64,000 bases of DNA from Whitmania pigra (lineage: Eukaryota; Annelida; Clitellata; Hirudinida; Haemopidae). A program made the translations under genes and the position numbers. Positions within the stretch are counted from its first letter, which is position 1. The number at the start of each line of letters is the position of its first letter. Of the stretch, positions 11,565-38,170 are shown in pieces. The DNA lies in contig JAJTWR010000251.1 of assembly GCA_021613335.1 (NCBI GenBank), forward strand, positions 196,001-260,000, read 5' to 3'. The notes beneath the pieces are model-generated. The model did no database searches. It saw only the letters and a list, made by a program, of their open reading frames with translations, and was not told the DNA's origin.

Positions 11565-12258
11565 AAACGAATGCAGTCAAGAGAATCTTCGGAGAGGGAA
11601 CCCATTTGGACGGTTGTTTGTCATCCAAATATGAATAGCCCTACCGTCATATTTTTGGACTTTGTTGACGTGTTCTTGGTCCAATGGGGCTGTATCAGAA
11701 ACGATGGTGACAGAATACTAACTGATCCCTCTCCCAAGCCACCAGGTCTGGAATTCTGAGATTCCCTTCAACATTAATTCGAGGCTCAATTTTGGTGATG
11801 TAGCCTTTCTTGGTCAGCTTCTATTCTAATTGGCGGACAAGATTGTTATGCCGCTCTCTTCTTTCTGCATCCCTACATAGGCAAACCTGGAAGATATGGT
11901 CCAGGCACTCAAAGGCACCACACCCGGAATCACAATAGGTGTTCATCTCTGGGTGATACCTTGAGATCCTAAGATTTGTCGGGAGTACGGCAGTCCTGAC
12001 TTTGGTACATTGTATGTATTCGCTTGGGGGCATCCTGAATTGACCGTCCACTATCCAATCACTAATTCCAATCCCTTGGGTGAACGATTGAAGCCCATAT
12101 CCATCGACAGAGTCGTACAAACTTGCCGCAGTTTCGTGTTTCAGTTGTTTTTTGGCTGCGGGTCCTTTTGCTATTCCGAATTTTCTGTATTCGCAGAGGA
12201 TTGCACTATTATCCTTCAACGTATCAAGCAGAACGTTGAGCTTATGGCGCCATACAAA
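11565..12258 (-). mobile_element. R2-type non-LTR retrotransposon 3' remnant, copy 1
   Basis: The minus strand encodes the region after RT and the C-terminal restriction-like endonuclease: VDGYGLQSFTQGIGISDWI, the zinc knuckle CDSGCGAFECLDHIFQVC (C-x3-C-x7-H-x4-C), then RRERHNNLVRQLE, an in-frame TAG at about 11821, and LRIPDLVAW of the PD..D nuclease core. After a frameshift LDQEHVNKVQKYDGR follows. It aligns closely with the copy at 24977-27135. At its upstream (5') end homology stops and a (TTA)n array begins within a few bases. It is 5'-truncated and dead. Confidence 0.82.
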
Positions 12259-12263
12259 AAAAC

Positions 12264-12475
<212 letters not shown>

Positions 12476-12564
12476 TTTTCACCTATTTTTATGCAACGGA
12501 ATAAATAATTTTCTAAATGTACGTATTTATTTTTAATTTGTAAAACTTCATCCACACTTTACAG

Positions 12565-13053
12565 CAGGGGTCTCAAACTCAAATTGCTCCGAGGGCCAAG
12601 TGATGACTTGTAAAGTTCCTCGAGGGCCGCATAGCCAGAACTTGTTTAAAATGATAAAAAGTTAATAAACAAGACAACGTAACAAGAACGTAGTGCTTTA
12701 CAAACTTTCTAAAATCCATTTATTACAAATGTAATGTAGTCAATTTATGTATTGTTTTTGGCGTATCTGTATTTGGTTAACTTAGGTTTCAGTCACTTTC
12801 TGTACTGACTGCTGACCTGGCAGAGTTTTGCGTCAACAAGGGCATCAATATTAGGCTTGATTTTGTGAGAAGAAACCAATCTCAGTGTTGCTTGCAAATG
12901 TTCATTAGTGAGCTGTGACCTTAGTACAGACTTGTTAACTTTCATGGATGAGAAAAATTGTTCACGTGCATATGTACTGCCAAACATTGCAAGAATCCTT
13001 GCAGTAGCGGGCCGCATGAAATGCCTTTGAGGGCCGCGTGTTTGAGACCCCTG
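12565..13053 (-). mobile_element. hAT element, internally deleted, keeps transposase C-terminus
   Basis: Inverted ends CAGGGGTCTCAAACTCAAA and its complement (tttgagacccctg) bound 489 bp. The flanks are ctttacag (12557-12564) and ttttacag (13054-13061), an 8-bp duplication with one mismatch, as expected for hAT. The minus strand (12793-13017) encodes a hAT dimerisation-type segment (FGSTYAREQFFSSMKVNKS, then RSQLTNEHLQATLRL). The rest of the transposase is gone. Confidence 0.88.
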
Positions 13054-13061
13054 TTTTACAG

Positions 13062-15600
13062 GATGAAATAAGCATGATTTTAATTATAGGTGGTAAAGCG
13101 TCTAATCGATGTGAAAATAAGACACCAGTCTTTATTCAAATGACAAATCTATCTTTCTATGTCACTTAAAGTCACTCAAAATAGGAATTTTGCTTCATAA
13201 CCCATTAAAGACTTTCTAATGTTACTTAGATAGGCGCATAATTACAGCAAATGCAATTTATTATGTTATTATCTTACAAATGGATTTAATATTTGGATTT
13301 CAATTTTCTTTTCATTAGTATGATCAATGTACAGAATCAGCCATCTGTAGCCCTTTCCTGGCTCAGTGAAGAAATTGCTGACAAATCATCAGGTTCAAAG
13401 TATGTAAACCTGATGTCTGTTGAATCCAAATATCTGAAAACGAGTAACAACATTAAAGTGAAGCATTTCATTACTATTTCTCACTAGTATATTTAATAAC
13501 CAATTTGTTTACGTTTTTGTATTTCGTAATGCATCTAATAAAGGTACAAATCACCTCTTAATTTTGGCGTAGCATCTAAAATATTGAACTGAATTAATTC
13601 GAAACGCTTGAATTAGGCCTAGAACCCCAAATACTTGACATTAATACTTTTGATGCAGAGGCATTAATACAATAGCTGTATATCAACTCCCGAACCTGGT
13701 TTGGTCTCTTTCCATTTTGAAGGGCTTCATTCCCGGAAGCAAGGGAAATGAGTTTTAGGGGTCGACTGGTGCACTTCACTCGGCCGATGTCATCGTCTTC
13801 ATCTGGACTATTCTCAAGTCACTAGTAGTCATGAGTAAATAAAAGTAGTCATGACTCCATGAGTAAATACGACCTTTGTTTGGACCTGCCTTTCACTAAT
13901 TCACAATTGGAATTGTGTTTACGACCGAGCCTTTCCGTGCTTGTCATGCAAAGCGATAGAATAAAAAGCATAGTAAATATAAAAAAGAATTAATTCTGTT
14001 GCCATTACATCGTGTTATTGTATTAAATATTGTACTTATAATTATATTAAAGTTATTATTAATTTTATCTTTAGTAATATATTAAAATAACAAATTTATT
14101 ATATTATATGTCATAATTTCATTATGTTTTTTGTTGCATTTTATGCCATATATTTCCTATAATGCAAACAAAATTTATCTATGTTAAATATTAAACATAA
14201 TTTATTTAATTATTAAATTACGACATAAATTCAAGAAATTATCCGAAATTATCTGCTAAAGCAACTTTTTTTTTCAATTTTTAGTGCTGGGTCAAAAAAT
14301 AACAAGATAATCGATGTTGTTATGATTGTTGTAAAAATATAAACTCCAAAAACTAGGAAAATGAAAATGATAATCGTTTGTCATTGAAGAAGCGAATGCT
14401 TTTGTCTTGGAAATGTAACAATTTATTCCGTCTCACTTGCAATTGATCCATTAATCTATCCATTCATTTATTCTCATCCATTTATCCTTAAGCATGTTTG
14501 TTATCCATTTATCATCCACTTTCCTATTCATCAACTTACCCATCCATCATTCCACACTCGATCTATTCATGCATCAACGTCAAAGTAATTTGCAAAATAT
14601 TTTAATATCTAAAGTTGAAATTTAAGGAAAAAACGCTTTTAAAATTGAAAATCAAAAGTGGTTTCTCAGAATTTTGAACACTTTAATATGCTTATTTCAT
14701 TTCTGAGACAGTTTAAGTTTGTTTATTTATGTTGCTGTTCAGAAGCATTTACTTTGAGAGTGTAAAAAAAATGCTTTTATCACTTTTATCAATTTTATCT
14801 TTTTTTTTAGTGATTTAAATAATTCCATTAACGTGACAATAATTTATAGAAATGTCTTAAATAATATATTATTAAATAAACTGAAAACAAATTTTTTTAA
14901 ATAAGAAATTACATCAAAATAAGATCATTCAGTCAGCTTTTCGATGCATTCAATAATTTTGTCGAATTTCTACGAAACTGTCCCTGTAAGTTAAAGAAGA
15001 GATGTGGAGAAACGCATCACAAAATTTTAAGCACCTATCGCACTCACTATTGGTTAACTATTAAATGCTTATCGATCAATGAATGAATCCATTATCAAGT
15101 AAATCAAACTTCAAATCAAGCATTATTAACCGGATGATCTGATTGCCTCGTACACATCGATCAAATTGAATATCGAATGAGTGAGTAAGTGAAAATGATG
15201 AATGAAGAAGTGCTTGAATAGACACAAATAAATGGATGGACGAACATAAGAACGAGGAGGGATCTGAGGATGAGACTGACCGACAGATGGATGGACAAAT
15301 GAAGGGACACAGAATCAGAGAAACCTGATTTTTCCATCAGCTAAAAAATGACGTCCATGGACAACCATTTTACACCGCGAGGTGTAAAAAAAGAAAAAAT
15401 GAGGGAATGTTCCAAAAGATCAGAAAAGGGAAATTTTGCTAGCAATTAATGTTCCTCCTTTCTTGAAATGTTTCCATGTGATTTGTCATGCGTCTTTGAA
15501 GAATCACGGTGGCACTATCGTTATGAGATGGAAATTTCGTTCTAAAACGTCTAATTAATGTATTATCAAAAATCAATTTTTGAAACTCAAGTTGCTGCTT
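13062..15600. other. Long AT-rich stretch without a recognised gene
   Basis: Contains an ATCC/CATT-rich patch (about 14450-14575) and a possible small open exon-like stretch at 13322-13400 (MINVQNQPSVALSWLSEEIA, preceded by ttttcattag and followed by cag|gt). I could not link that stretch to a gene. Confidence 0.35.
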
Positions 15601-15890
15601 TTTTAAAAACTCTTGTTCGGAAGGACTTACTAAATGAGCAATTGTTTTATCGACAATAACACCGTTGATAACAACAACCCATTCAGAGACGTGAATGCAT
15701 GGAACACCCTCAATCGGTCACGCTGCCAGTTCATGGTGCTTGTTTCGTTCCGGTGTGAGATTTTTCTCGCTCGAATAAGGTCCCAGATAACTCGTGGGCG
15801 CACCTCATTGGATGGGGAAAAGTGAATCGAATCTAGGCCACCCAATTACTCATCATTTTCATCATCATCATCATTATCATCGTCTCAGAG
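15601..15890. other. GC-richer unclassified segment
   Basis: About 250 bp with ORFs of 63-71 codons on both strands and higher GC than the surroundings. No domain was recognised. It may be an exon of an unknown gene or a repeat remnant. Confidence 0.25.
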
Positions 15891-15916
15891 CTAATGTACT
15901 ATCGTTGTATTAATAT

Positions 15917-16152
<236 letters not shown>

Positions 16153-16159
16153 TCTAGAA

Positions 16160-18521
16160 ATTCTAAAGTTCTAAATTCTTTTACTTTTGAGTTTTCAACT
16201 CAAGAACTCAAGCCCATTAAATAGGGTATGAATAATTATAAGGAATGAATATTTAATTTGCAAAAACAACACGAAAGAGATTCAATAATAACAAGGGAGA
16301 CTTGAATCGAGTGAAGCAAATAATGATTCGTTTGCGCATGTCCAATGAATCGTAGCTTCTGTTGTCAGGTGTCACGATGACTGACTGTCACACTTATGTG
16401 TTAATTAACCGCTAATATCTTGTCATAATGACTGAGTGTCACACTTATGGTTGTTAATTTAACGTCGATATCTTGTCAATCCCTTCTTCAATTAACCTTC
16501 ACAGTCTCGACTCAACCCAATCATACTCGTGTTCTTCCAGATAAGACGATGCCGACTATGCTGGTGCTAACGTTGTTGCCGTTTTTGATGACATTGGTCT
16601 AATTTGTAATCTCTAAGTCGTGTTTCTTCCGTCCATAAAATGTGGGATGTTCTCCTCCATAAATTGACTTCAGGTCCTAAGTTGTGGTTGATCCACTTAG
16701 TCGTTATTGAAATACTGGGCGCTTGTTTTGATGCTGATGATGATGGTGAGGATGATAATGTTATTAGGATTCTAATTTATAAATCTATTTATGATCGATC
16801 ACTCGCCAGGTCATTATGCTTTTTTAAATTACATTATTATATTAAATTTACATATTGCGATAATTATAACTATGATACACGACAAATATTTCATTCATAA
16901 CTCGCAATTAATAAATTACAATACATGTCTAATCATAATTATCGGCTTGTTAGACGGATTGATGGCATGATTTAAAACAAAAAAGAATATTATTTAGAAA
17001 TTAATGGACGGTTGCAAGCTCGCACATAAAAAATCGCCTGACTCGTGTCATATATATAATATATGTACATATGAAATGACCCCTCGACCTGTGATGTCAT
17101 GCTGAGACATCATGCCGACCGGTTTACAAAAATATCTTCGGTGGTAACTTTTAATATCGTCAAAAACATTTTCGAGAATTTTTGTTTTTGTGGTAATTCA
17201 TAAAAAATAAATGTTTGCTAATGGTTTACTTCTCGATATTTTGGAATTTAATTTAATAATGCAGAAAGATAAAAAATATCGTGTAATATACATTGTATTA
17301 TACCATTATATTATTATAATAGCACATGATAATATTATATTGTTGATTGTAATTAAAAAATAAATATAATCGATAGTGTTAGCAGTTTAAATATTTTCTG
17401 AATAAAACCGAAAGTTATTTTAATAAAAATTATTTATAATTAAATACATTTCCGTACTTTAACCGTGCAAAGCATTTAAACAGTTTGTGCGGAAAATAAA
17501 TAAAATGAATAAAAAAGCGATGAACTCGATTGTCAAACATTCGTCTGTTTTTGTTTGCAGAGAATGCAAAACAACTGGAGTTCTGACATTTGGATGGATG
17601 GATGGATGGATGTTTGGAAGCTGACGAGACTGGGTAGATAATGGGTAGAGGATAGAATTGAGTAGGTGGACTGCGCTAGGCTTACAGGGTCCTCTCCAGG
17701 GTTCGATAACGCAGCTACAACGTCGGGTGCCACACGCGAGAAAATGGCGCTATATAAATGCCCCAGAGCTTTTCTTAGTTGGAGTGTGGAAGCGTTGCTT
17801 TTTCCTTGTAATCCGAAGTTGAAATCGCGTTAACGAAATTATGAGTTTAGAAAGACAAAGTCTCTCGCAAGGTTGTTTCGATAAAATATTCGTCTCAAAA
17901 TAGAACTACATTAATTACCTAAAAATTTACTTTTCTTTACGCTGAGGGACAAGCCAGGATAGTCTGTCGAGGCTTTAGTTCGTTCTCTATGAAAACACTT
18001 TACGTCACAAGACATGAAGTGTTTATGTTTTTGTTTACTTTCAAAAATGCCGAGGAATGACCCAGGTTGAAAGGATTAAGTCTGCCTAAAAAACTGTCTC
18101 CCGATCGGAACGTGTCTCTTAACAATTTGTCCTAACATCGGATGTGGGTCATGGGTTTATCGATGAGATCCTGAGGTAGAAAATCAAGTCTCGTGTTCAG
18201 GTTATGAACTGAGTTGTACTTCATCTGTGTCTGTTTTCGCCTGCAAATCTCCCGCTTCAAAACAAAGTCTCGTCGTTAAGCCGTCTTGTGAGAAATAACA
18301 TCACACGCAATTCTTGCAACGTTCATAGTTTTCATCATCAACAACAACTCACTGTCCATCAACGTCGTTATCTTCACCTGAGAAGCTTCTCCAAAGACAA
18401 GAAGAACGATAATTGGCTAAGAAAAAGGTCTGATTTTTTCTCTCGTCTAGAGTGAGGAACAACAGGGTGTGCGAGTGAACGGGTGAGTGGGTGAGTGGGT
18501 GAGTAAGTGAGTGAGTGAGAC
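16160..18521. other. Intergenic DNA upstream of the WES/DGAT-like gene
   Basis: AT-rich with scattered GC-richer patches. A SINE-like piece lies at about 17640-17765 and is listed separately. The last ~300 bases before 18522 are GC-richer and include a GTGAGTGG tandem stretch (18480-18520), probably 5' UTR or promoter. No other gene was recognised. Confidence 0.4.
17640..17765 (+). repeat. SINE-like fragment with GCGCTATATAAAT tail
   Basis: A B-box-like GGGTTCGATAACGC at about 17698 is followed 45 bases later by GGCGCTATATAAATG. The tail motif recurs at about 44549, 44586 and 44630, and near 53403 in a copy with a clear B-box. Confidence 0.45.
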
Positions 18522-18559
18522 ATGCTACCGAGAGTCCGTGAAACCTGCCAAGAGACTTA

Positions 18560-18560
<1 letters not shown>
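18522..18560 (+). promoter_or_regulatory. Upstream ORF whose TAA overlaps the main ATG (TAATG)
   Basis: A 12-codon ORF (MLPRVRETCQET) ends with TAA at 18558-18560. The A of that stop is the first base of the main ATG at 18560. If present in the mRNA, it would make translation of the acyltransferase depend on leaky scanning or on termination-reinitiation. The transcription start is unknown. Confidence 0.5.
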
Positions 18561-31427
<12,867 letters not shown>

Positions 31428-32847
31428 TTTCAGTCTCTTGTGATTTATCATTCTGGAAATCGTTGTTGCATATTTTGTTCTTGTTGATATTAGTTGGTAA
31501 ATGTTGCTGTTATCATCATCATCATCGTCGACATCGTCATCGTCATCGTCATTACATTTATACTATTATCATTGCTGTTGTTTTTAATTACTTTATTCAA
31601 TTTACACGATTATTTTCATATTTCATTCATTTGCAGGGCCTAGTCTTTCCGCTTAAATAATGAATCAATCCTGAAACGATAAAACCCTGCCACAATGGAA
31701 GGAAACTGGAAGATTATCATCGCCCGAGATTATTCATTCTAGTCCGTCGCCTGGAAAAACCAGGAAAGAATTTTTTCCAAGAGATTACAAAACGATTCCA
31801 TTTCCGTGTGCTGGGCTTCATCAGTGAGAGGAGCAAACTGCTACTGAGACTCGATCGTCTGTCTCACGGTGATAGCCATGGCGATTTAAATAAAAGGGGG
31901 TTGACTGTAAATGTTACGATTTCTTAGATCATCCTAATATTCTGTGGTTTTTCGATCAACTGTTGGGAGTTTCACGTGCCTAAGTTTATTAACAGACGGC
32001 TTTCCTAATCTGAGGAAGCCAAAGTAGGAAGTGTGACCGATTTTTTATTTTTCCATTTTTCCATGTTTTCCAGAACTTGGAAAAGTGAGGACATCAATAA
32101 GCGAAACTTTTGTATTGCACGATTCGAGCGAAATCTTTCTTCAGGGTTCAATAAAGGAAATTATTTGTAAAGTTTGTTTTTATTTATTTTTAAGATTTTT
32201 ATTTTTCTGGTTCGACTTTATTTTTACCTGTTAAGCTCCGTGCATTGTACTTACATAATATTTGTACTTATACATATTATATTTGTTTACGAATAAAAAT
32301 GAACCGAGATTAAAAATCGTCAATAAGAATCAGACCTTCTTTGTCAATTGATTTATCACCGATACATTTAACAAAAATTACAGCATAATCGTTAGTTTCA
32401 CTGTCGCTATGAAGGGTTAATTACTGGCGCTCCCGGTAGGTCCAGACTGGGCTGCGAACACGCCACAACCACAGTGCTCCTTTTTATATCCGAATGTAGC
32501 AACGCAACGATCTGGGCTTGATCGCTTAGAAGGCCATTCTTAATTTAGAATTTAAATTAATAAAGAAATTAAAGATTATATAACATCGTTATAACCAATA
32601 ATATAATAATAACAACATGTAATTACAAGTATTTTGATCTTTAACTTTTGCGATCTTTGGATTTCCGCATATTTCGTGGCCTCATAACTGCTTGGAATTA
32701 CCACAGGCACTTTTAACCTATTAATACCTGTCCAGATATATATATATATATATAACTTTCCTTTTTGATTCGAACGTATATTTCTAGTTTTGCATAAAAA
32801 GAACAATAAATATAAAAATAAACAACATAAAATAAATAATACAAATA
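31428..32847. other. Intergenic DNA between the WES/DGAT-like gene and DNase II gene A
   Basis: Contains a short ATCGTC patch (31515-31552), a SINE-like segment at 32400-32530 and a (TA)n stretch near 32737-32753. The 31428-32170 part would include the 3' UTR of the upstream gene. No ORF was recognised. Confidence 0.45.
32400..32530 (-). repeat. Diverged tRNA-SINE copy
   Basis: On the minus strand a B-box-like GTGTTCGCAGCCCAGTCTGG is followed by GGGAGCGCCAGTAATTAA, paralleling the copy at 5420-5550 (GTGTTCGAAACCCAGCCTG ... GGAGCGCTAATAACTAA). Confidence 0.45.
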
Positions 32848-35800
32848 ATGTTCGTAAAAAACAATTGCTCAAATATGATTCTATTCGCATTCTTGATGCT
32901 GCTTTGTTTATCGACTGCTGAGAAAATAATATGTAGAGGTGATGAAGGCCACCCTGTAGATTGGTATGGATTTATCATTATTTTCCAGCTTAATTATTAA
33001 TAATTGTTGCAATATAATATAATTTAATATAATGTAATATAATAATAGTTAAATGGTAATTATTTTAGATGCGTTTGTTATTATTATCATTATTAATTAC
33101 TCAAAATATATTTGATAATATTTTAAATACTTTTTACAGGTACATTGTCTTCAAACCGCCAAAACGTGGTGACTTATTCTATATAATGGACAATGAAAAC
33201 CCAACCTGGAAACTTTCGAAATCAGGAATAGCAGGGTGTAAAAACCCATTGGCCGATACCCTCAGGAGTATCTACACACATAAAGTGAATATGAATTGTA
33301 TAATAGTTATAATAATAATAATATTAATAATAATATTAATAAATAAGTAATAAAATTGACTATCCATAGTTTTAATCAAATAAACTAATTTTTATAATTT
33401 TTGCAATAAAATAAAATAAACCCAGATGTGAAATATGGCTTTAGGTGACTTTAGGCAACGTAATGTAACGTTATTAGTATAAGTATCTTAATTTTTTTAA
33501 CTTTTTTCTGAATCTGCTCCACTTCTAGTAAATATTAGAGCCGCAGCAACAAAATTAATCGTTGCGAAAGTGAAAGCTTGTGCTTGAGATAATAGTTCTG
33601 CTTGTATTCGCATCGTTGGATATTTCACAGCAATTACGTGATAATTTGCTAAAAAAGCAAACAGAGTACTTGGAATGATAAAGAGAACAGTAGTGGAGTA
33701 GAAACAAGGATGTAATACTGATTGTATAAGGCATTAGTAAGGCCACACCTTGAGTACTGTGTGCAAGTGTGGAACCCTCATTTGAGAAAGGACGTAGAAG
33801 TGTTGGAAAGAGTACAAAGAAGGCCAACCAGGATGATAGAAGGTTTTGGAAAGCTGAGTTACTAGGAAAGATTAAATAGATGTAAATTAACGATTCTGGA
33901 AAAGAGAAGAAATCATACCTCATCGAGGCATTCAAAATTTTATCGGGAAGGGAATGCCTTTTGCCTGAACAGTTTTTCGAAGCCACAAAAGGTGCTTCTA
34001 CTAGAGGACACGATTGTAAATTATATAAGAAGGCATCTGATAAAACTTGAAAAACAATTATTTCAGTTCAAGAGTAGTTTCCTTATGGAATAAACTAGAT
34101 AAGGAAACCATCCATGCGGACACAGTAGATAAATTCAAAATTTACTTAAGTAAATTCGGTTATTAGGACTAAAAAGAGTGGTTATTACACAGATCCAGAT
34201 CTTCTTAACCACTATAAATAATTGTTATGTTATGTTAAATACCAAGTCGATATTAAAAAAATGCAATTTCGTTTACATGTTGAGGACGATGGCTCCATGT
34301 ATGCCATGTACAACGATCAGGTTCCGTCAGATGATTCAGACACTAAACCGTATCTGAAATCGGGTCACACCAAAGGTATGGCATTAATAATTACATAAAT
34401 TCTAAATCGTACTTGTAACCAATTTAACGGGTTTTCTGTAATTGTTGGAAGACTGTCACAAGACAAATGCACTACATTTCGCTTATTTTTTTGTTTTAAT
34501 TATGATTATCATCAGAGGCGCCAACTTGATAAAATTATTTCATAAACTTGTCGCTGAAACTTTAGTTCGTAAATCATTTTTTATTGGTTTAAAGTGAATT
34601 GACGTATACTGCGAAGAACAACAGTTTTCATAGATACTAGTAAAAAAACCCAATTTTGCAAAACGGCGTGCGCATGAGGATATTGAAATTATAAGATAAT
34701 TACTACAAGTAAAGCAAAAATTTGTAACCCTGTGAATGCTCTTTATTTACAAATTAAAAGAGAAGAAATAAAATTATAACAATGACTCTAACGGTTTGTT
34801 TGTTAGAGCATAAATAACAAATGCTCTCTCAATAACAAAAGATCGTACATAAACAATTTTTACATATAAAAAGTTAATTTTCTCTTTTCATTTCTTGAAA
34901 TAAATTTGTTAATAACGTCATCTAAGTTCATTTCATTTGCCAAATCCTTGTGAAACTGAAGAATCGATACGGAATTAAGCCGCTTTTGACCCATTGTTGA
35001 TCTAAGGTAAGTTTTTAACCTCCGAAGTCCCGAGAAAGATCGTTCAGCTGTGGCAGAAGTTGAAAATTATTGGGGGGGGGGGCAAAAAATGCCTTGCCCC
35101 CTTAAGTTGGCGCCTATGATTATCATTATTGTTATTTCTGAGAAAGTAGTTGTTAACTTTCTGAAGAATTAGCAAATTAAATACTGCACAAGAGCGCATC
35201 TAAGTAGAAATAAGCTGTGGTGGTCATTATTTTTCTCAGGCATTATAATAATAATTAACCCATATCCGAGTTTAAACTGAAACTGACGTTCGTCAAACAT
35301 TGGATTTCTGGGTAAATATTAACGTAATTCATTTTGCTAAATTTTAATTTTATTCAGGAGATGTTGACGGTGTCTTATCTTTTTTTATTCACATTTATCT
35401 CATTTTACTAATATTTTAATATTTGCTTGCGCTTTTATTATTAGCCAGTTTGAAAATTTGATGACGTGAATTTTTATAAGAAAAAAAAAATCTTGGTAAA
35501 ATTAAAATTGTTTATTCTTAGTGAGTTAATATTAATATTAGAAGAATCTTCACTTGAGTCTATTTAAGTCTCTGAGTGTTTTTTTTTTCAAATATTATAA
35601 GCCAGAGTAGAAGTATTGACAATTTACGTCTGTTCAGTTTAAACTGAGGCTATCCACAGATGCGTACGCTGTTTTTGGCCACGTCGCGCTGTAGATTTAT
35701 TTCAATAACGAATAATATCTGCTTTGTAAATAATAAACATTTAGATCCAAATGATAAGTTCAACAAGGTAAAACCTTTAATAGACAAAATAAATATTTGG

Positions 35801-38170
35801 CTAAGAAATTTTAAATTGAATCAAGTGCTGGATGATGGTACTTCTTATTTCGGACTTCATGAAGCTAAAATAACACATTCACGGCAGGCCAATAATATTT
35901 TATTTCAAGATGTGGGTTAATTTGTAAGGCGCCACAAGTTCAGCATCAGAAGCGCGTAATGGTGCTTAAAGTTTGCCGAGCCAGTTGAAATGTTTTGCGA
36001 AATGAGATGACTGCATTTAACAAATTGTTGTAACAGGCCATAACTGTTAATTTAACCTGTTTTACCCCTACCTCGTCCAGGTGTGATCAATTTTGATCAG
36101 GACTCGGGATTTTGGATGATTCATTCTGTTCCAAAGTTCCCCCCAAACAAGACTAATGGTGGTTACGCGTACCCAAAAAATGGTTTTAAGTATGGTCAGA
36201 TGTTTTTCTGCCTCTCGTTAAGCTACAAATATCTGGACGACATTGGTTAGTATTGTTCGTAATTCTATGTTTTTTTAATTTTAAAAATGTAACTTTATTA
36301 ATATATTACATTAATAGTAAAATTACTATTGTAACGTAATAATAAAAAAATTTATGAATATTCATTGATGTAGTATAACCGATAACTTTTATTTGCGATA
36401 ATTTTTATTTATGTAATTAATTACTTTTTAAGCCGAAATGTTTCTCTTCAACAAGCCTCACTTCTACGATTTTATTCTACCCCAAAAGTTCAACAGTTCA
36501 CATCCCAATTTGACTGCAGCTCTTGAGGGCGAGCACCTGTTAAATAAAGACCTATTGATCCGTCAGCTGACCTCTCTGGGGGGCCAAAAGTTCATCGGCT
36601 TTGCAAAGAGTGCAAAATACGGCAAAGGTTGACAGATTTTTGTTGATTACTTGGTTGATCCCACAGGCATTGAAATGGCGGGAAAGAGCAAATGCCTAGG
36701 GAGCCTCTGAGTTTTACTCATTAAAATTACAATCACAATCTTTTTTGTTGTTTTTCCATTATCAAATGATGTTGCAAATGACCCCTGGATGCTCAGCCTA
36801 GGGGTCCGAAACTTCTGTCAGTAGCCCTAAATGTAATTAAATCATTAATAATTAATAAATTACGTGAAATGTAATCGAGCACTTAAGTAATTATTAAATA
36901 ATACATTTTTTAATAGAGCAATTTATTTAATTATTAAATTTTCAACTTTAAATTTGTTTTTGTCAGATCTTTGGTCAGGAATAGCTTATTCTCTCAAGAG
37001 CAATTTGACTGTCGAATCTTGGAGAAACAATGCCTCAAACATGCCTTCCCAATGCAAATACAAATATACAGTATTCTTGTGTTTATTTATTCTATTTATT
37101 TATTTATAATTATATTTACTTTTACAATTATAATATAATAAGATGATATAAACTTGAATGTTCATCTCCTATTCATATAATTTATTATTAGAATTATAGT
37201 TGATATTTAAAAAAAAAACATTTTAATTGTAATTCTAGTTTAATGTTATTATCATGAATGATTGGCTGTTAACGTTTCACAGGTTGAGAACATACGTAGC
37301 TTACAATTACCTAGTCACAGATTCAACACAACCCAGGACCATACAAAGTGGGCGGTATCTAAGAAGAGCAAAACTAGGGCAACGAACAAGGTTTGTTATT
37401 AATTAATTTAACAATTAATAGTAATAAGTCATGACTAATAAACAATGTACATTAAGTAATTATTGAAATTATTAGATCATTTAACCGGTAAATAAGTTGT
37501 TTATCGGGTCTTTCAGGATGTTATCGTCTTTAAGCAGAATGAGCCGACAGATTGGAGCTGCATTGGTGACATAAACAGACAGGTGATGATGAGGATGTCC
37601 TCAATTGAAAATTATATTTTATTTTCTGTACATAACTTGCTTAATAATAAGATTAGTATTAGCAGGGTTGCTTACATAAATTTCTGGCTCCTACATTTCG
37701 CCAATTTGGCAATGTTAAAGCAAAATAATTTTACAGTCCAAAAAATTATTGGTCTCTGGTTACTTTCCCCCTTCTTGGCGGCCCTGATTAATAATTATAA
37801 TAATAAGAAGAATAAGAATAACTGCTCATAATTATAAGGATTAAAGTTTGGTACCTATTCCAAATGGGAATATGTGCTTATAAAAGGATTATTTCTTCAT
37901 TGCGGGGGCGTTTTTAAAGATAAATTTGAAACATAAAATTAAAATAACTAAATTTAATTTAAAACAAAACACAAAATATAATTTTTATTGGCCACATAAA
38001 TAATACAGATGGGGAATAGGCATGGCTGAGAGTTAAATGATCTTTTGAACTTTCACCAGCGCGCTCAGAGGGATCGTGGAGGAGGGGCAATTTGCTTCGA
38101 CCATCCCCTTGCGGCTGTCAGCTTCCAGAAAATTATCGACGAGGTGGAAACTTGTTCAACCTTCATCTGA
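32848..38170 (+). CDS. Deoxyribonuclease II, gene A
   Basis: Nine exons keep phase: 32848-32963, 33140-33284, 34285-34375, 36081-36245, 36433-36627, 36967-37070, 37283-37390, 37517-37582, 38060-38170, for 366 aa, the usual family length. An in-frame ATG at 32875 gives a typical signal peptide ([20 protein letters not shown]). Family landmarks: [20 protein letters not shown] at the N-terminus; the first catalytic motif GHTKG across exons 3/4; [27 protein letters not shown]; the second motif DHTKWAVS in exon 7; and CIGDINRQ with [11 protein letters not shown] near the end. DNase II is an acid endonuclease that degrades engulfed DNA in lysosomes, or is secreted. The exon plan is shared with gene B. 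Intron 2 holds a non-LTR tail, intron 3 a hAT element. No lesion was found. Confidence 0.92.
33715..34235 (+). mobile_element. 5'-truncated non-LTR retrotransposon tail (CR1/Jockey-like)
   Basis: The plus strand reads the C-terminal RT tail [20 protein letters not shown], then with shifts VERVQRR-type sequence and the usual end resembling WNKLD...[15 protein letters not shown] near 34090-34165, followed by a short non-coding tail. It lies in intron 2 of DNase II gene A in the same orientation and has several stops. Confidence 0.75.
34513..35118 (-). mobile_element. hAT element with perfect 8-bp duplication, keeps transposase C-terminus
   Basis: Ends CAGAGGCGCCAACTT and AAGTTGGCGCCTATG are inverted. 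ATTATCAT flanks both (34505-34512, 35119-35126). The minus strand near the right end encodes [20 protein letters not shown], then [20 protein letters not shown], a hAT dimerisation domain. A run of G at about 35073-35082 marks the region after the stop. The element lies in intron 3 of DNase II gene A. Confidence 0.88.
35130..36080 (+). other. Remainder of intron 3 of DNase II gene A
   Basis: AT-rich. A weak 86-codon ORF (35660-35920) has no recognised domain. Exon 4 starts at 36081. Confidence 0.5.
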